Assembly: GCF_014337195.1 (NCBI RefSeq)
Contig: NZ_CP060634.1
Coordinates: 682,001 to 746,000 of the forward strand
Direction of reading: 5' to 3'
Origin: Qiania dongpingensis
GTDB lineage: Bacteria; Bacillota; Clostridia; Lachnospirales; Lachnospiraceae
DNA: 64,000 nucleotides
Shown here: positions 34,316-44,211 of the stretch, piece after piece
Position numbering within the stretch: position 1 is the stretch's first letter
How the letters are laid out: each line of letters begins with the position of its first letter
Program-made: the position numbers and the translations under genes
Notes under the pieces: generated by a model
Told to the model about the DNA's origin: nothing
The model's database searches: none
Seen by the model: the letters and a program-made list of their open reading frames with translations, nothing else

Positions 34316-35704
34316 TTAAAACGTGAATTTATCCTCAAAATACGTTTTCAATTCCGCGATCGGCACACGCACCTGATCCATGGAATCACGGTCACGGACA
34401 GTCACGGCATTGTCATTTTCAGAATCAAAGTCATAGGTCACGCAGAACGGCGTGCCAATCTCATCCTGTCTCCTGTAACGCTTGCCGATATTCCCTCTGT
34501 CGTCAAATTCACAGTTGTATTTTTTAGAAAGCTCCTCATATACCTTGAAAGCGCCGTCATTCAGCTTTTTGGAAAGCGGAAGGATGCCAATCTTCACAGG
34601 CGCGAGAGCCGGATGGAAATGAAGAACCGTGCGGACATCTCCGCCCTCCAAGGTTTCCTCATCATATGCGCTGCATAAAAATGCAAGCGTGACACGATCC
34701 GCCCCAAGAGAAGGCTCGATTACATAGGGAATATATTTCTCTTTCTTCTCATCATCAAAATATCCCATGTCCTCTCCGGAAGTATTCTGGTGCTGAGTCA
34801 GATCATAATCCGTCCTGTCGGCTATGCCCCAAAGCTCGCCCCATCCGAAGGGGAACAAAAACTCCAGGTCAGTGGTCGCCTTGGAATAGAAGCAGAGTTC
34901 TTCCGGAGAATGATCTCTGGCGCGCATCTCCTCTTCTTTCATGCCCAGGGCTTTCAGCCAGTCGATGCAATAAGACTTCCAATAGGAGAACCACTCCAGG
35001 TCCGTACCCGGAGCGCAGAAGAATTCCAGCTCCATCTGTTCAAACTCCCTCGTACGAAACGTGAAATTGCCGGGAGTTATTTCATTCCTGAAGGATTTCC
35101 CAATCTGGCCTATACCAAAAGGAATCTTCTTTCTGGAGGTACGCTGTACATTTTTAAAATTCACGAAAATGCCCTGCGCTGTCTCCGGTCGGAGATACAC
35201 CGTATTCTTAGCATCTTCCGTGACCCCCTGGAAGGTCTTGAACATCAGGTTGAACTGGCGGATATCCGTAAAATCTTTCTTGCCGCAGCGAGGACAAACG
35301 ATATCATGCTCGTCAATATATGTCTTCATCTGTTCCTGTGTCCATCCGTCCACGGAACCTTCTACTGCGATGCCGTTGGCATCCATGTAATCCTCTATCA
35401 GCTTATCCGCACGGAAACGCTCTTTGCAGCTTTTACAATCCATGAGCGGATCGCTGAAACCGCCCAGATGGCCGGAAGCAACCCAGGTCTGGGAATTCAT
35501 CAGAATAGCACAGTCCACACCCACATTGTAGGGGTTTTCCTGGACAAATTTCTGCCACCATGCCCGTTTCACGTTGTTCTTAAGCTCAACGCCGAGATTG
35601 CCGTAATCCCAGGTATTGGCCAGACCGCCGTATATCTCCGAACCGGGATATACAAAACCGCGGGATTTGGCCAGGGCCACAATCTTCTCCATCGTCTTTT
35701 CCAT
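34316..35704 (-). CDS. glyS: Glycyl-tRNA synthetase, single-chain dimeric type
   Basis: Charges tRNA-Gly. The 462-residue eukaryote/archaea-like alpha2 type is recognised from the start [26 protein letters not shown], quoted here in parts: [11 protein letters not shown] and TWDYGNLG. The insertion carries cysteine pairs CKSCKERF and CPRCGKKDF. Class II motifs include [20 protein letters not shown] (motif 2 region) and [12 protein letters not shown] (motif 3). GAGAGG precedes the ATG. No T-box is present in the short space upstream. Confidence 0.95.
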   Translation of the reverse strand: MEKTMEKIVALAKSRGFVYPGSEIYGGLANTWDYGNLGVELKNNVKRAWWQKFVQENPYNVGVDCAILMNSQTWVASGHLGGFSDPLMDCKSCKERFRADKLIEDYMDANGIAVEGSVDGWTQEQMKTYIDEHDIVCPRCGKKDFTDIRQFNLMFKTFQGVTEDAKNTVYLRPETAQGIFVNFKNVQRTSRKKIPFGIGQIGKSFRNEITPGNFTFRTREFEQMELEFFCAPGTDLEWFSYWKSYCIDWLKALGMKEEEMRARDHSPEELCFYSKATTDLEFLFPFGWGELWGIADRTDYDLTQHQNTSGEDMGYFDDEKKEKYIPYVIEPSLGADRVTLAFLCSAYDEETLEGGDVRTVLHFHPALAPVKIGILPLSKKLNDGAFKVYEELSKKYNCEFDDRGNIGKRYRRQDEIGTPFCVTYDFDSENDNAVTVRDRDSMDQVRVPIAELKTYFEDKFTF

Positions 35705-35756
35705 AAACTCATATCCTCTCTCTATTACATTTTCTGCTCATATCATATCAAAAAAA

Positions 35757-36398
35757 TCATTTAAATACAATAAAGCTGACTCCGGTCCCCAGTGTAGTGA
35801 CCGTATGATCTCCGTCAATGGTGACGCCTGAACTCGCGAACTGTACTTTTCCTTCGACCTGCATGGTGACGGGCCCTTCTATTTTTACAACATGATATTT
35901 GCCGTTTTTCGTCACTCCGTCCAGGGAAACGGATTCTCCCTTGGCATTCTGGAACTCGCCCTCCAGAGTCATCTCCGCCACCGTGGATTTCTCCATCTGT
36001 CCGATTCCGCCTTCCATGCCGGCGGTCCCGGTGAATTCCAGATAATCCTTGCAGCTGGCATAATTCAGAAAAAGAGATGCTATTTCATCCTTCACTTCCA
36101 GCGACTCCACCGATACCGGGAGGGAAGCGTCTTTATCCTTTTCATCCACATAGGCGGAGGCCTGCGCGCCGTGCTCTTTATTATAAGCCTTCACCGCATC
36201 CTCTACATACGTCTTAAGCTCTTCCTCACTGTAATTGCTTCCGGAGAATGTCTCCATATCCGCACTGACGACGGTCCCGTCCTTTTTCACATAGATACTG
36301 CTGGATTCCGGTTCGAATTTTATCTTCTTTCCGCACCCGGAAAGAACTGCTGCCACGGCAAGCATCGCTGTCAAAAAGCACGCAATTTTTTTTCTCAT
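35757..36398 (-). CDS. Secreted lipoprotein of unknown function
   Basis: I do not recognise a named family. The 213-residue product starts with a lipoprotein signal ending in VLSGC, so it is probably anchored outside the membrane. The mature part is mixed alpha/beta, acidic and lysine-rich, with no enzyme motif. The start at 36398 has AGGAGG upstream, and an own promoter precedes it. It lies between recO and glyS on the same strand. Confidence 0.8.
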   Translation of the reverse strand: MRKKIACFLTAMLAVAAVLSGCGKKIKFEPESSSIYVKKDGTVVSADMETFSGSNYSEEELKTYVEDAVKAYNKEHGAQASAYVDEKDKDASLPVSVESLEVKDEIASLFLNYASCKDYLEFTGTAGMEGGIGQMEKSTVAEMTLEGEFQNAKGESVSLDGVTKNGKYHVVKIEGPVTMQVEGKVQFASSGVTIDGDHTVTTLGTGVSFIVFK

Positions 36399-36427
36399 GA
36401 TTTTCCTCCTCATAACAAACTTTTATC

Positions 36428-36456
36428 ATTGTACCTTGTTTCGAGGATATTTTCAA
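36428..36456 (-). promoter_or_regulatory. Promoter of the lipoprotein gene
   Basis: TTGAAA (36451-36456), 17 bases, TACAAT (36428-36433) on the minus strand, in the gap after recO. Confidence 0.65.
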
Positions 36457-36488
36457 TATCTTTTCCTGTAAGAAACAATAAGAATTTA

Positions 36489-37175
36489 TTACGAAAGTAT
36501 GATATTTATACTGTTTAATACTTGTTCAGATTTGAACTCCCGATCCAAAAACCGGATTTTATTCTCCGCCACCGCCTTTGTGAGCTCGGCAAGGACCCGG
36601 CCGGAGACCGCAAAGGTAAAAAGCTTCTCCACCGGAGTATTGATGATAAAATCCACCGCGTACCGGCCTGCATCGCCAAGCCCCTTAAAGCACGCTCCGT
36701 CGAAATCCCCGTTCATGGTCATCATCCGCAGTTCATAAACAAGGCGCACCAGCCTGTTGTCCAGGCTTTCCCTGGACAAGGCCCGCAGCGCCTGATATAA
36801 AAGCTTGAGAGTCGAAAATTCGTCTCCGTTTTCCCTGGAATAATAATCCGCAAATTCCAGAAAATAATATCCCAGATATACATAATCCACTTCTGAAGTG
36901 ACTTCTTCAAAATAGTTGGTGATCTCCAGCTGTTTAAGCGTATAAGAGCTGCGCCCTTCATACAGGCTGAAGCTCCCGAAGCAAAACGGCCTGGTGCCGG
37001 AGATCAGCGGGCTGTTTTGTCTCCTGGCCCCTTTCGCAAACGCATGGAGCTTCCCCCGTTCTCTGGTCAGGATCACCACCCGTTTATCATATTCCCCGAT
37101 CGGCGCGGCAGACAGAACCAGCCCAGTCACCTTTAGCAGGTTATCCGAACCAAAATCTGAAAACGTCCGTTCCAT
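36489..37175 (-). CDS. recO: DNA repair protein RecO
   Basis: A 228-residue RecO, the mediator that loads RecA through RecF/RecR during gap repair. The N-terminal OB fold shows VTGLVLSAAPIGEYDKRVVILTRERG in parts, and KGARRQNSPLISGT is the family hallmark. The C-terminal helical domain is slightly short, and I do not see the four-cysteine zinc knuckle found in some RecO proteins. GGAGG precedes the ATG. It follows era by 38 bases, a common gene pair in Firmicutes. Confidence 0.93.
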   Translation of the reverse strand: MERTFSDFGSDNLLKVTGLVLSAAPIGEYDKRVVILTRERGKLHAFAKGARRQNSPLISGTRPFCFGSFSLYEGRSSYTLKQLEITNYFEEVTSEVDYVYLGYYFLEFADYYSRENGDEFSTLKLLYQALRALSRESLDNRLVRLVYELRMMTMNGDFDGACFKGLGDAGRYAVDFIINTPVEKLFTFAVSGRVLAELTKAVAENKIRFLDREFKSEQVLNSINIILS

Positions 37176-37213
37176 ACCGCCGCCTCCTTTCCAAGGACCA
37201 TACAGGAATACTG

Positions 37214-38113
37214 CTACATATCCTTGTGATATCCATAGTTTTTGAGATACAGGTCATTGTCCCGCCATTCCTTGCGAACCTTCACCCAAAGCTTCAGGTT
37301 CACCCTGGCGTCCATCATCTTCTCTATATCATACCGGGCGCTGCTGCCTATTTTTTTCAGCATCGCTCCGCCCTTGCCGATGATGATTCCCTTATGGGAA
37401 TCCCGCTCACAGACAATTTCTGCCTCGATATCATAAAGACCGTTCTGCCGTTCCTTCATCGACTCAATGGTGACGGCTATGCCATGGGGTATCTCATCCT
37501 TCAGACAGCGGAGCGCCTTCTCTCTGATGATTTCCGCCGCGATCTGTCTCATGGGCTGGTCAGTCACAGTTTCCTCATCGTAGTATAAGGGACCGCAGGG
37601 CAGATATTTCATCAGTACCTCCAGCACGGTATCCAGGTTGGCGCCTTTCAGAGCCGATACCGGAATGATCTCAGAAAAAGGATAAGCCTTTCGGTATGTG
37701 TCGATATAAGCCAGCACCTTTTCCTTTTCTACCGTGTCAATCTTATTGATGGCCAGCACCACCGGTGTTTTTACCTGTTTCAAAATGTCCAGAATGTGCT
37801 GCTCCCCGGCGCCGATATAGGAAGAAGGCTCCACCAGCCACAGGATCACATCCACCTCTTTAAGCGTCCGCTCCGCGGCGCCCACCATATATTCTCCCAG
37901 CTTATTTTTCGCCTTGTGTATGCCGGGCGTGTCCAAAAATACGATCTGTCCCCTGTCATCCGTATAAACGGTCTGGATCCGGTTCCTGGTCGTCTGGGGT
38001 TTATCGGAAGTAATGGCGATCTTCTGTCCGATCAAATGATTCATAAGAGTGGATTTCCCCACATTCGGGCGTCCTATCAATGCCACGAATCCCGATTTTT
38101 TCTGTCGTTCCAT
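37214..38113 (-). CDS. era: GTPase Era
   Basis: An essential GTPase that binds the 3' end of 16S rRNA during 30S assembly. The 299-residue protein has G1 GRPNVGKST, G3 DTPGIH, G4 NKID and G5 SALKG, and a C-terminal KH domain with IIGKGGAMLKKIG. It is co-transcribed with the M16 peptidase gene upstream (31-base gap) and recO downstream. Confidence 0.97.
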   Translation of the reverse strand: MERQKKSGFVALIGRPNVGKSTLMNHLIGQKIAITSDKPQTTRNRIQTVYTDDRGQIVFLDTPGIHKAKNKLGEYMVGAAERTLKEVDVILWLVEPSSYIGAGEQHILDILKQVKTPVVLAINKIDTVEKEKVLAYIDTYRKAYPFSEIIPVSALKGANLDTVLEVLMKYLPCGPLYYDEETVTDQPMRQIAAEIIREKALRCLKDEIPHGIAVTIESMKERQNGLYDIEAEIVCERDSHKGIIIGKGGAMLKKIGSSARYDIEKMMDARVNLKLWVKVRKEWRDNDLYLKNYGYHKDM

Positions 38114-38144
38114 ATTTCATCCTCATATCCTTCCGTTTATTCGG

Positions 38145-41084
38145 TCAGAATAAACGCTTCGTCTCTTTAAACAGCTGCCTTTCTGCCTCTATCTTACCGT
38201 CATTTCCCACAGCGCAAATGTCCCCCGTATCCAGGACTGCCTGAGTGATTCCCGCGAGCGCCCGGATATCCTCCTCTCCGGCGCCGATGACCTGATCTCT
38301 TTCTTTCTGCAGCATCTCCTGGGTGATTCCGGAAAGATACATCATCATATCCCGTCCGCCCTTTGCCGAAGGGTTCATCGGAGTGTCCATGCTGCTGATG
38401 GTTCCGATTATATATTTAGTCATATCCCGCTCATCCACCTGGAAATTCCTCAGATATTCCGGAACTCCTTCAAATACCTGGCTTGTCTTTCCCAGATTCG
38501 GATCCCGGTAGGATACGAAATAGCCGTCTCCCGAACGGCCGAAACCGCTCATCACGCCATACGCTCCGCCCTTTACCCGGACCTGGGTCCACAGATAATC
38601 ATAGCTCAGAATCACCTGGAGAATCCTCAGAGCGCCGGTATAAGAATAGCCTGCGTCTCTGAAATTCCCGCATCTTGCCACATACTGAACCTGGGATGAC
38701 GCCTTGAAGCCTTCATTCTTCTGTTCCAGAGAGATCACCTCCGGGCTCACCGTGCGGAGGGGAAATCCCTTATTATCGTTTCCGCCGGAAAGCCGGTTTA
38801 AGAAGCCCGGCAGTTCCATTTTAAAGCTCTCATATCCTGTGCCGTCGGCGGTAAAGCTGATAAACAGGTTTTCCTTCCGGAAAATCTTCTCCATAAGCTC
38901 ACGAAGCTTCCGGAACAGTGTTTCTTTTTCTTTTTCAAATTCATTCTCCAGCCGTTCTAGGAACCGGTAATAATCAATCCCGGATGTGGCCTCCCCAAAA
39001 GCCGCTGCGGCAGAATGATAAGACCCGGCCCGGAGGACTGCCGTGGAATGGCCTCCCGCCAAAAGCCGTTCCTTCATCCTGGAACGCATCCTCGCAGCCA
39101 GCTCATATATGCGCTTTTCATCCTCTACGATGGAAGTATGCAGAATCTCATCTATGAACCCAAAGGCTTTCCCTATCTTGTCATAAAAGGCCTTCGCCGT
39201 AAAGTCAAAGGATAACCGGAAGCTCCCAAGATCCTTAAGAACCGGGTAGCTGCCAAGGCTGGTATTGATCCCGCCGGTCTCGATGTTGATCTCATTGAAC
39301 AGCTCCAGATAAGAGTGCCGCTCTGTATTCACCATCCCCAGCACTGCCTTCAGAAAGCCTAGATACGGCCAATCCTCCGGGGCCGTCATTCCCGCGTCAA
39401 AGGCAAGCCTCAGATAACCGATGCCGCTGGTAAAAAGCTCCGTGTGAAGGACAGGGACTCCTGCTTCCTCTTTTTCCTGACAGGTCAGGCGGGCCGCCTC
39501 TTTTCCGATATCCGCTCTGGAAAGCATGGGGATTGTTTCCAGGGCTTCCCTGGAAGAAGGCTCCTGCTGATATTCCTTCAGCTCCTCTGTCTGGCGGACC
39601 AATGCTCTTCTTTCTTCCGCCTTCATGGAGTCCAGCTTTTTTGCCAGGGCATCCATCTGTTTTTCTTCCCGTTCTCTATCCAGTCCTTTTTTCGGGGACA
39701 GGATGATGACGGCCTGATGCAGGTTGTTCAGCAGATAATCCATGATCAGCGCTTCAAAATATCCGTCCTTCCGGTGCTTTTTCAGATAATCGAAGCTTTC
39801 CCAAAACTCCAGGTGCATGAACGGGTCATTCTCATCGTAAAGCCAGCTGTCAAAGCACTGCAGACCATACATAAGGCCCTTTGGATAGGGGCCGAAATCG
39901 GCTTCCCGGTATTTGAATTCATAGTAATTGATGCCGGCCTCCAGGGATTTTTCATCAATTCCCTCTTCAGCGAGCGTCTCCAATGTTTTCCTGATCACAG
40001 AGAGGAACTGTTCCTTTTTCTTCTTCTCCGTGTTTTTCGCGATAACAGAAAATACCGGCTGCAAAACGCCGCTGTCATATCCTCCATAGATGTCCGTACC
40101 AATGCCTGCATCAATCAGAGCCTGCTTGAGCGGCGCCCCGGGAGCGGACAAAAGAGCATACTCCAGAATCTGGAAAGCCACATAAAGTCTGGCGTCCAAA
40201 TCCGTGCCCACCACGGTGTTCACCGAGAGGTACGTCTTCCCTTCCTCACTTTCCTCTTCTGTGACGGGATAAAAGATCTCGTATTCGCTCTCAGGTGTGA
40301 ATTCCTTCTGCATGGCGATTTCCGAATCCACTGTCCGCGCTTCATAATGGCTCAGATATTCTTCATCCAGGAATCGGAGCTTCTCTTCCATGTCCATATT
40401 TCCATAAAGATAAATATAGCTGTTGGAAGGATGATAATACGTGCGGTGAAACTCCAGGAACTGCTCATAGGTGAGTTCCGGAATCTCCTCCGGATCCCCG
40501 CCGGATTCAAACCGGTAGGCAGTATCCGGGAACAGGACCTTGCGGATATACCGGTCCAGTACACTTTCAGGCGAGGAAAACACTCCCTTCATCTCGTTAT
40601 ATACTACCCCATTCAAAGCGAGAGGGCCTTCTTCATTCTCCAGCTCATAATGCCAGCCTTCCTGCTTGAATATCATCTCGTTGTGATAGATATTGGGTTG
40701 GAATACCGCATCCAGATAGACATCCATAAGGTTCTGAAAATCCTTGTCGTTGCAGCTGGCCACCGGATATACCGTCTTGTCTGAATAAGTCATGGCATTG
40801 AGAAAGGTATTCAAAGATCCCTTCACCAGCTCCACAAACGGATCCTTTACCGGAAATTTTTCCGAACCGCAGAGCACCGAATGCTCCATAATGTGAGGGA
40901 CGCCGGTATTGTCGGAAACCGGCGTCCGGAAACCGACTGCAAATACCTTATTTTCATCTTCATTGGACAGCAGAAATATCCGTGCGCCGCTCTTTTTATG
41001 GCGGAGCACCACCGCCCCGGAATTCAGTTCTTCTATATCCTTCTCTTTTATCTTTTCGTAAGCATTAAAATCGCTTATTTTCAT
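38145..41084 (-). CDS. M16C (PreP-type) zinc metallopeptidase
   Basis: A 979-residue peptidase of the insulinase superfamily, in the subgroup of presequence protease PreP. The inverted zinc motif HIMEH is at residues 64-68, with the downstream glutamate about 75 residues later. The middle carries the M16C-associated region and the C-terminal half is the inactive twin domain. It has no signal peptide and probably degrades short peptides in the cytoplasm. The start is ATG 41084 after AAGGAG; a TTG at 41105 is also in frame. Confidence 0.92.
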   Translation of the reverse strand: MKISDFNAYEKIKEKDIEELNSGAVVLRHKKSGARIFLLSNEDENKVFAVGFRTPVSDNTGVPHIMEHSVLCGSEKFPVKDPFVELVKGSLNTFLNAMTYSDKTVYPVASCNDKDFQNLMDVYLDAVFQPNIYHNEMIFKQEGWHYELENEEGPLALNGVVYNEMKGVFSSPESVLDRYIRKVLFPDTAYRFESGGDPEEIPELTYEQFLEFHRTYYHPSNSYIYLYGNMDMEEKLRFLDEEYLSHYEARTVDSEIAMQKEFTPESEYEIFYPVTEEESEEGKTYLSVNTVVGTDLDARLYVAFQILEYALLSAPGAPLKQALIDAGIGTDIYGGYDSGVLQPVFSVIAKNTEKKKKEQFLSVIRKTLETLAEEGIDEKSLEAGINYYEFKYREADFGPYPKGLMYGLQCFDSWLYDENDPFMHLEFWESFDYLKKHRKDGYFEALIMDYLLNNLHQAVIILSPKKGLDREREEKQMDALAKKLDSMKAEERRALVRQTEELKEYQQEPSSREALETIPMLSRADIGKEAARLTCQEKEEAGVPVLHTELFTSGIGYLRLAFDAGMTAPEDWPYLGFLKAVLGMVNTERHSYLELFNEINIETGGINTSLGSYPVLKDLGSFRLSFDFTAKAFYDKIGKAFGFIDEILHTSIVEDEKRIYELAARMRSRMKERLLAGGHSTAVLRAGSYHSAAAAFGEATSGIDYYRFLERLENEFEKEKETLFRKLRELMEKIFRKENLFISFTADGTGYESFKMELPGFLNRLSGGNDNKGFPLRTVSPEVISLEQKNEGFKASSQVQYVARCGNFRDAGYSYTGALRILQVILSYDYLWTQVRVKGGAYGVMSGFGRSGDGYFVSYRDPNLGKTSQVFEGVPEYLRNFQVDERDMTKYIIGTISSMDTPMNPSAKGGRDMMMYLSGITQEMLQKERDQVIGAGEEDIRALAGITQAVLDTGDICAVGNDGKIEAERQLFKETKRLF

Positions 41085-41142
41085 CCGCTTGATACTCCTT
41101 TCCAAAACAGGGGCAGGCAGCCAAACTGCCTCCCCCTTCCAT

Positions 41143-41895
41143 TTAAATATTCCCCAAGAATTTATCTTTTACTACTGCGAAAAATTCCCGTACCATATAA
41201 TTGGGCAGAAGCAGCTTGTCTGACTCGGCGGCAATGCCTGTCACATTCTCCATGCCCAGCTTTCTTGCAATGCTCACAGAACGGAATACATGGAAGCTGT
41301 TGGTCACCACTCCCACAGAAGTCTTGTTGCTGACCAGCAGCGATTTGCTGTACAGCAGATTCTGCACCGTGTTGGTGGCATACCGTTCCAGCACGATCCG
41401 TTTTTTATCGATTCCTCTGTCCATCAGATAATTCCGCATGGCCGCGGCCTCGGAAATATTTTCTCCCGGTCCCTTTCCTCCGGTGACGATCACCCTGGTA
41501 TCCGGATGCTCCTCCAGATAATCGGCCGCCGTATCCAGCCGGTATTTCAAAGATTTTGTGACCGTATCCCCGCGTACCTGAGCTCCCAGCACGATCAGAT
41601 AATCCACCGGTTCTTCCGGAGAAGAAAACATATGGAATACGATAAATCCTTCCACCGCCGCAAAGCACAGGATTCCCAGCACAATGGTCGTGCGAACCGG
41701 AACTTTTATCCACAGCGGGAAATGACGGAAAGTCATATGGATTTTCTTCATGCTGAGCAGAACTGCCAGGGCTCCTGCCAGAATCCCCAATATCAGCCAG
41801 AATCCCGAAAAAGAGGCCTGAATGCCGGCATAGCTCACGATCATGCCATAATAGATGACAGACAGGAGTGCGACCACCCCAAGAAGTATGTTCAT
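41143..41895 (-). CDS. YdcF/SanA-type DUF218 membrane protein
   Basis: A 250-residue protein with three N-terminal transmembrane segments and a C-terminal DUF218 domain (YLIVLGAQVRGDTVTKSLKYRL, quoted in part: YLIVLGAQVRGDT; VTGGKGPGENISEA; TNSFHVFRS). Relatives such as SanA and ElyC affect envelope integrity and lipid-carrier or peptidoglycan steps, but no reaction is proven. It starts four bases after the U32 gene, within the long operon. Confidence 0.85.
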   Translation of the reverse strand: MNILLGVVALLSVIYYGMIVSYAGIQASFSGFWLILGILAGALAVLLSMKKIHMTFRHFPLWIKVPVRTTIVLGILCFAAVEGFIVFHMFSSPEEPVDYLIVLGAQVRGDTVTKSLKYRLDTAADYLEEHPDTRVIVTGGKGPGENISEAAAMRNYLMDRGIDKKRIVLERYATNTVQNLLYSKSLLVSNKTSVGVVTNSFHVFRSVSIARKLGMENVTGIAAESDKLLLPNYMVREFFAVVKDKFLGNI

Positions 41896-41899
41896 AGCT

Positions 41900-43150
41900 T
41901 TACCCTCTCAAAACACTCTTATGCAAACCCGCTCTTTTCCTCAGTATATCATACTTCTCCGGAATATGGGAAAGTTTTACCATTAGCTTCTGCCTCGCAT
42001 GGGGCGCGCTCTCCTGGGGACTGCCGTCCTCGTCAAAGATCCCCTCCACCTGCACCTCTAAATTTTCTCCGGAAGGCTTCATGATCTCAATGGTCTCGCC
42101 CAGAGAAAACTTGTTTTTCTGTTCCATGAAAAATCTTTCTTCTCCCGCGTCCTCTCCGACAATTCCCAGATAGATAGATTCCTGGTCATACGTACTGCTG
42201 TCGTAAATCTGCGCTTCCTTTCCCGGCTTTCCATAAAAAAAGCCGGTGGTAAACGGCCTGGTGGTGCATTTTCGTATCTCCTCCCTATACCACTCCATAT
42301 GGTTTTGATACGTCTCCTCTGACAGAAAATAATCGTCTATGGCTCTCCGGTATGTTCTGGCCACGGCAGCCACATAGAGAGCCGTCTTCATCCTTCCTTC
42401 CACCTTCAGGCTGTCGATCCCAGCCGTCAGGATGTCGGGCATATGTTCTATCATGCAAAGATCCTTCGAGTTGAAAATAAAGCTGCCGCGCTCATTTTCA
42501 TAAACGGGGAAATATTCTCCCGGGCGGCTCTCCTCCACGACCGAATAATTCCAGCGGCAGGGGTGGGTACATGCCCCCCGGTTAGCGTCCCTTCCCGTAA
42601 AAAAGTTGCTGAGCAGGCACCGGCCGGAATAGGAAATACACATGGCCCCATGAATGAACGTCTCAATCTCCAGATCCTCCGGGATGTTCTTCCGGATTTC
42701 CCTAATCTCCTCCAGAGAAAGCTCTCTGGCAGATACCACCCTCTTCGCTCCCTTCTCATACCAGAACCGATATGTTCCATAGTTGGTATTATTAGCCTGG
42801 GTACTGATATGCCGTTCTATTTCCGGCACTTCCTCCATTGCGATGGCATATACTCCCGGGTCAGAAATGATCAGCGCGTCCGGTCCTATCTTTTTCAATT
42901 CCCTGAAGTACTTCCGCACCTGTGGCAGGTCCTCGTTGTGGGCAAGTATATTCGCCGTGACATATACCTTTGCCCCCCGTTCATGGGCAAACGAAATACC
43001 TTCCGCCATCTCTTCCAGAGAAAAATTTTTTGCCTTTGCCCGGAGGCCGAATGCTTCTCCGCCGATATATACGGCGTCTGCTCCAAATATCACAGCCGTC
43101 CTAAGGACCTCCAGGCTGCTGGCCGGTATCAGTAATTCTGGTTTCTTCAA
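41900..43150 (-). CDS. U32 family protein, probable tRNA U34 hydroxylation protein (TrhP-like)
   Basis: A 416-residue peptidase-U32-family protein. The U32 signature is visible as FIHGAMCISYSGRCLLSNF, with further cysteines nearby for a likely Fe-S cluster. In Bacillus the equivalents next to trmR (YrrN, YrrO) are TrhP proteins that make 5-hydroxyuridine at tRNA position 34 from prephenate. The trmR-like gene is adjacent here too. It starts with TTG at 43150, with GGAGG upstream; longer in-frame starts would run into trmR. Only one U32 gene is present, against two in Bacillus. Confidence 0.85.
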   Translation of the reverse strand: MKKPELLIPASSLEVLRTAVIFGADAVYIGGEAFGLRAKAKNFSLEEMAEGISFAHERGAKVYVTANILAHNEDLPQVRKYFRELKKIGPDALIISDPGVYAIAMEEVPEIERHISTQANNTNYGTYRFWYEKGAKRVVSARELSLEEIREIRKNIPEDLEIETFIHGAMCISYSGRCLLSNFFTGRDANRGACTHPCRWNYSVVEESRPGEYFPVYENERGSFIFNSKDLCMIEHMPDILTAGIDSLKVEGRMKTALYVAAVARTYRRAIDDYFLSEETYQNHMEWYREEIRKCTTRPFTTGFFYGKPGKEAQIYDSSTYDQESIYLGIVGEDAGEERFFMEQKNKFSLGETIEIMKPSGENLEVQVEGIFDEDGSPQESAPHARQKLMVKLSHIPEKYDILRKRAGLHKSVLRG

Positions 43151-43169
43151 GGCTGCCGCCCTCCTTTTA

Positions 43170-43814
43170 TTACAAAAGCTTTGTGCTGACAGTGACTCCG
43201 TCTCCAATGGGTATGACCGCAGTCTCCAGGCAGTCCATATGCTTCAGCGCATAAAGATATTCCCGCATCCTCGCGTGAATAGTACGATTCCTTCTGGTGA
43301 CAGCATAGCGCGATTCAATGACGTCTCCGTCCTGGAGTACATTATCTGAAACCAGGACTCCTCCCACCGGCAGCAGCCGCAGGACCTCGTCCAGGAAATG
43401 AATATACTGGCCCTTTGCCGCATCCATAAAAATAAAATCAAAAGGCGGCTCCAGCGTCCTGAGGACCTCCGCCGCATCTCCGGTAAGAAGAGTGATGACC
43501 TCTTCCTTTCCGGCCCGGCGAAAGTTCTCTCTGGCAACTGGAATCCGCTTTTCATATTTCTCGATCGTCGTGATCGTACAGCCCTCCGGCATATGTTCGC
43601 TCATCAAAAGAGCGGAATAGCCGGTGGCTGTCCCTACCTCCAATATCTTCTCCGGGCGCCGGATAGCCACAAGTGTTTTTAACAGGCTCGCCGTCTCCTT
43701 CCGGATAATAGGAACAAGAGAGGCAGCCGCCTCCTTTGCGATCGCATTGCAGATCTCGCTGTCTCCCCGTTCTAAAGAATTGATATATGTGATCGTTCTT
43801 TCATCTATGATCAT
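43170..43814 (-). CDS. trmR: O-methyltransferase, probable tRNA 5-hydroxyuridine methyltransferase
   Basis: A 214-residue SAM-dependent O-methyltransferase of the YrrM/TrmR type. SAM motif I is ILEVGTATGYSALLMS and the metal/acidic region is FDFIFMDAAKGQY, followed by GGVLVSDNVL. In Bacillus TrmR methylates ho5U34 to mo5U34 in tRNA. The position between mltG-like and U32 genes matches the Bacillus yrrL-yrrM-yrrN order, which supports the assignment. Its ATG overlaps the mltG-like stop by four bases. Confidence 0.85.
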   Translation of the reverse strand: MIIDERTITYINSLERGDSEICNAIAKEAAASLVPIIRKETASLLKTLVAIRRPEKILEVGTATGYSALLMSEHMPEGCTITTIEKYEKRIPVARENFRRAGKEEVITLLTGDAAEVLRTLEPPFDFIFMDAAKGQYIHFLDEVLRLLPVGGVLVSDNVLQDGDVIESRYAVTRRNRTIHARMREYLYALKHMDCLETAVIPIGDGVTVSTKLL

Positions 43815-44176
43815 GAATCTTCCTCTGTATCCACGGCAGCGCCGGAAAGGACATCCAGGATGTTCTTACCCGTCATATTGGAATTCAGACGATACGTGCC
43901 GGGCAGTATGACGCTATCATAAAAATATTTCTGGACCGTGAAAACAAGCGTACTTTCAATAAGCCCTTCCTGCCGAAGCAAAGCCGCTACCTGGCGGATG
44001 CCGTCGCCTTCCTTCACCTCGACGGTGACGGACACCGGATTCTCCGCGGTTCCCGGCTTTTCATCAAACACAGCTTTTCCAAAGCCATATGCTTTCACAG
44101 ATATCAACAGGACAAGGGATATCACCGCTGCCGCCAGAGCGATCTTAAATATAATGCCGAAGATACGCAGCTTCAT
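43811..44176 (-). CDS. Truncated MltG-like membrane protein
   Basis: A 121-residue protein that corresponds only to the N-terminal part of MltG/YceG. It has one transmembrane helix (about 7-27) followed by the LysM-like subdomain (VEVKEGDGIRQVAALLRQEG, then LPGTYRLNSNM). The large catalytic domain with its glutamate is missing, and the gene ends cleanly by overlapping trmR, so this looks like an evolved short form rather than a recent break. The start at 44176 is spaced seven bases from AGGAGG. Lytic transglycosylase activity is not expected. Confidence 0.8.
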   Translation of the reverse strand: MKLRIFGIIFKIALAAAVISLVLLISVKAYGFGKAVFDEKPGTAENPVSVTVEVKEGDGIRQVAALLRQEGLIESTLVFTVQKYFYDSVILPGTYRLNSNMTGKNILDVLSGAAVDTEEDS

Positions 44177-44211
44177 GTCCATCCCTCCTGTCCGCCGTGT
44201 TCCTGGTCTTC

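Noticed and set aside
39444..40784. 446-codon plus-strand open frame
   Set aside because: Antisense to the M16 peptidase; no family motif, no credible start site.
43811..44176. Short mltG-like gene as a sequencing-error truncation
   Set aside because: The stop overlaps the trmR start in the tight ATGA arrangement and no further MltG-like sequence follows in any frame before trmR.
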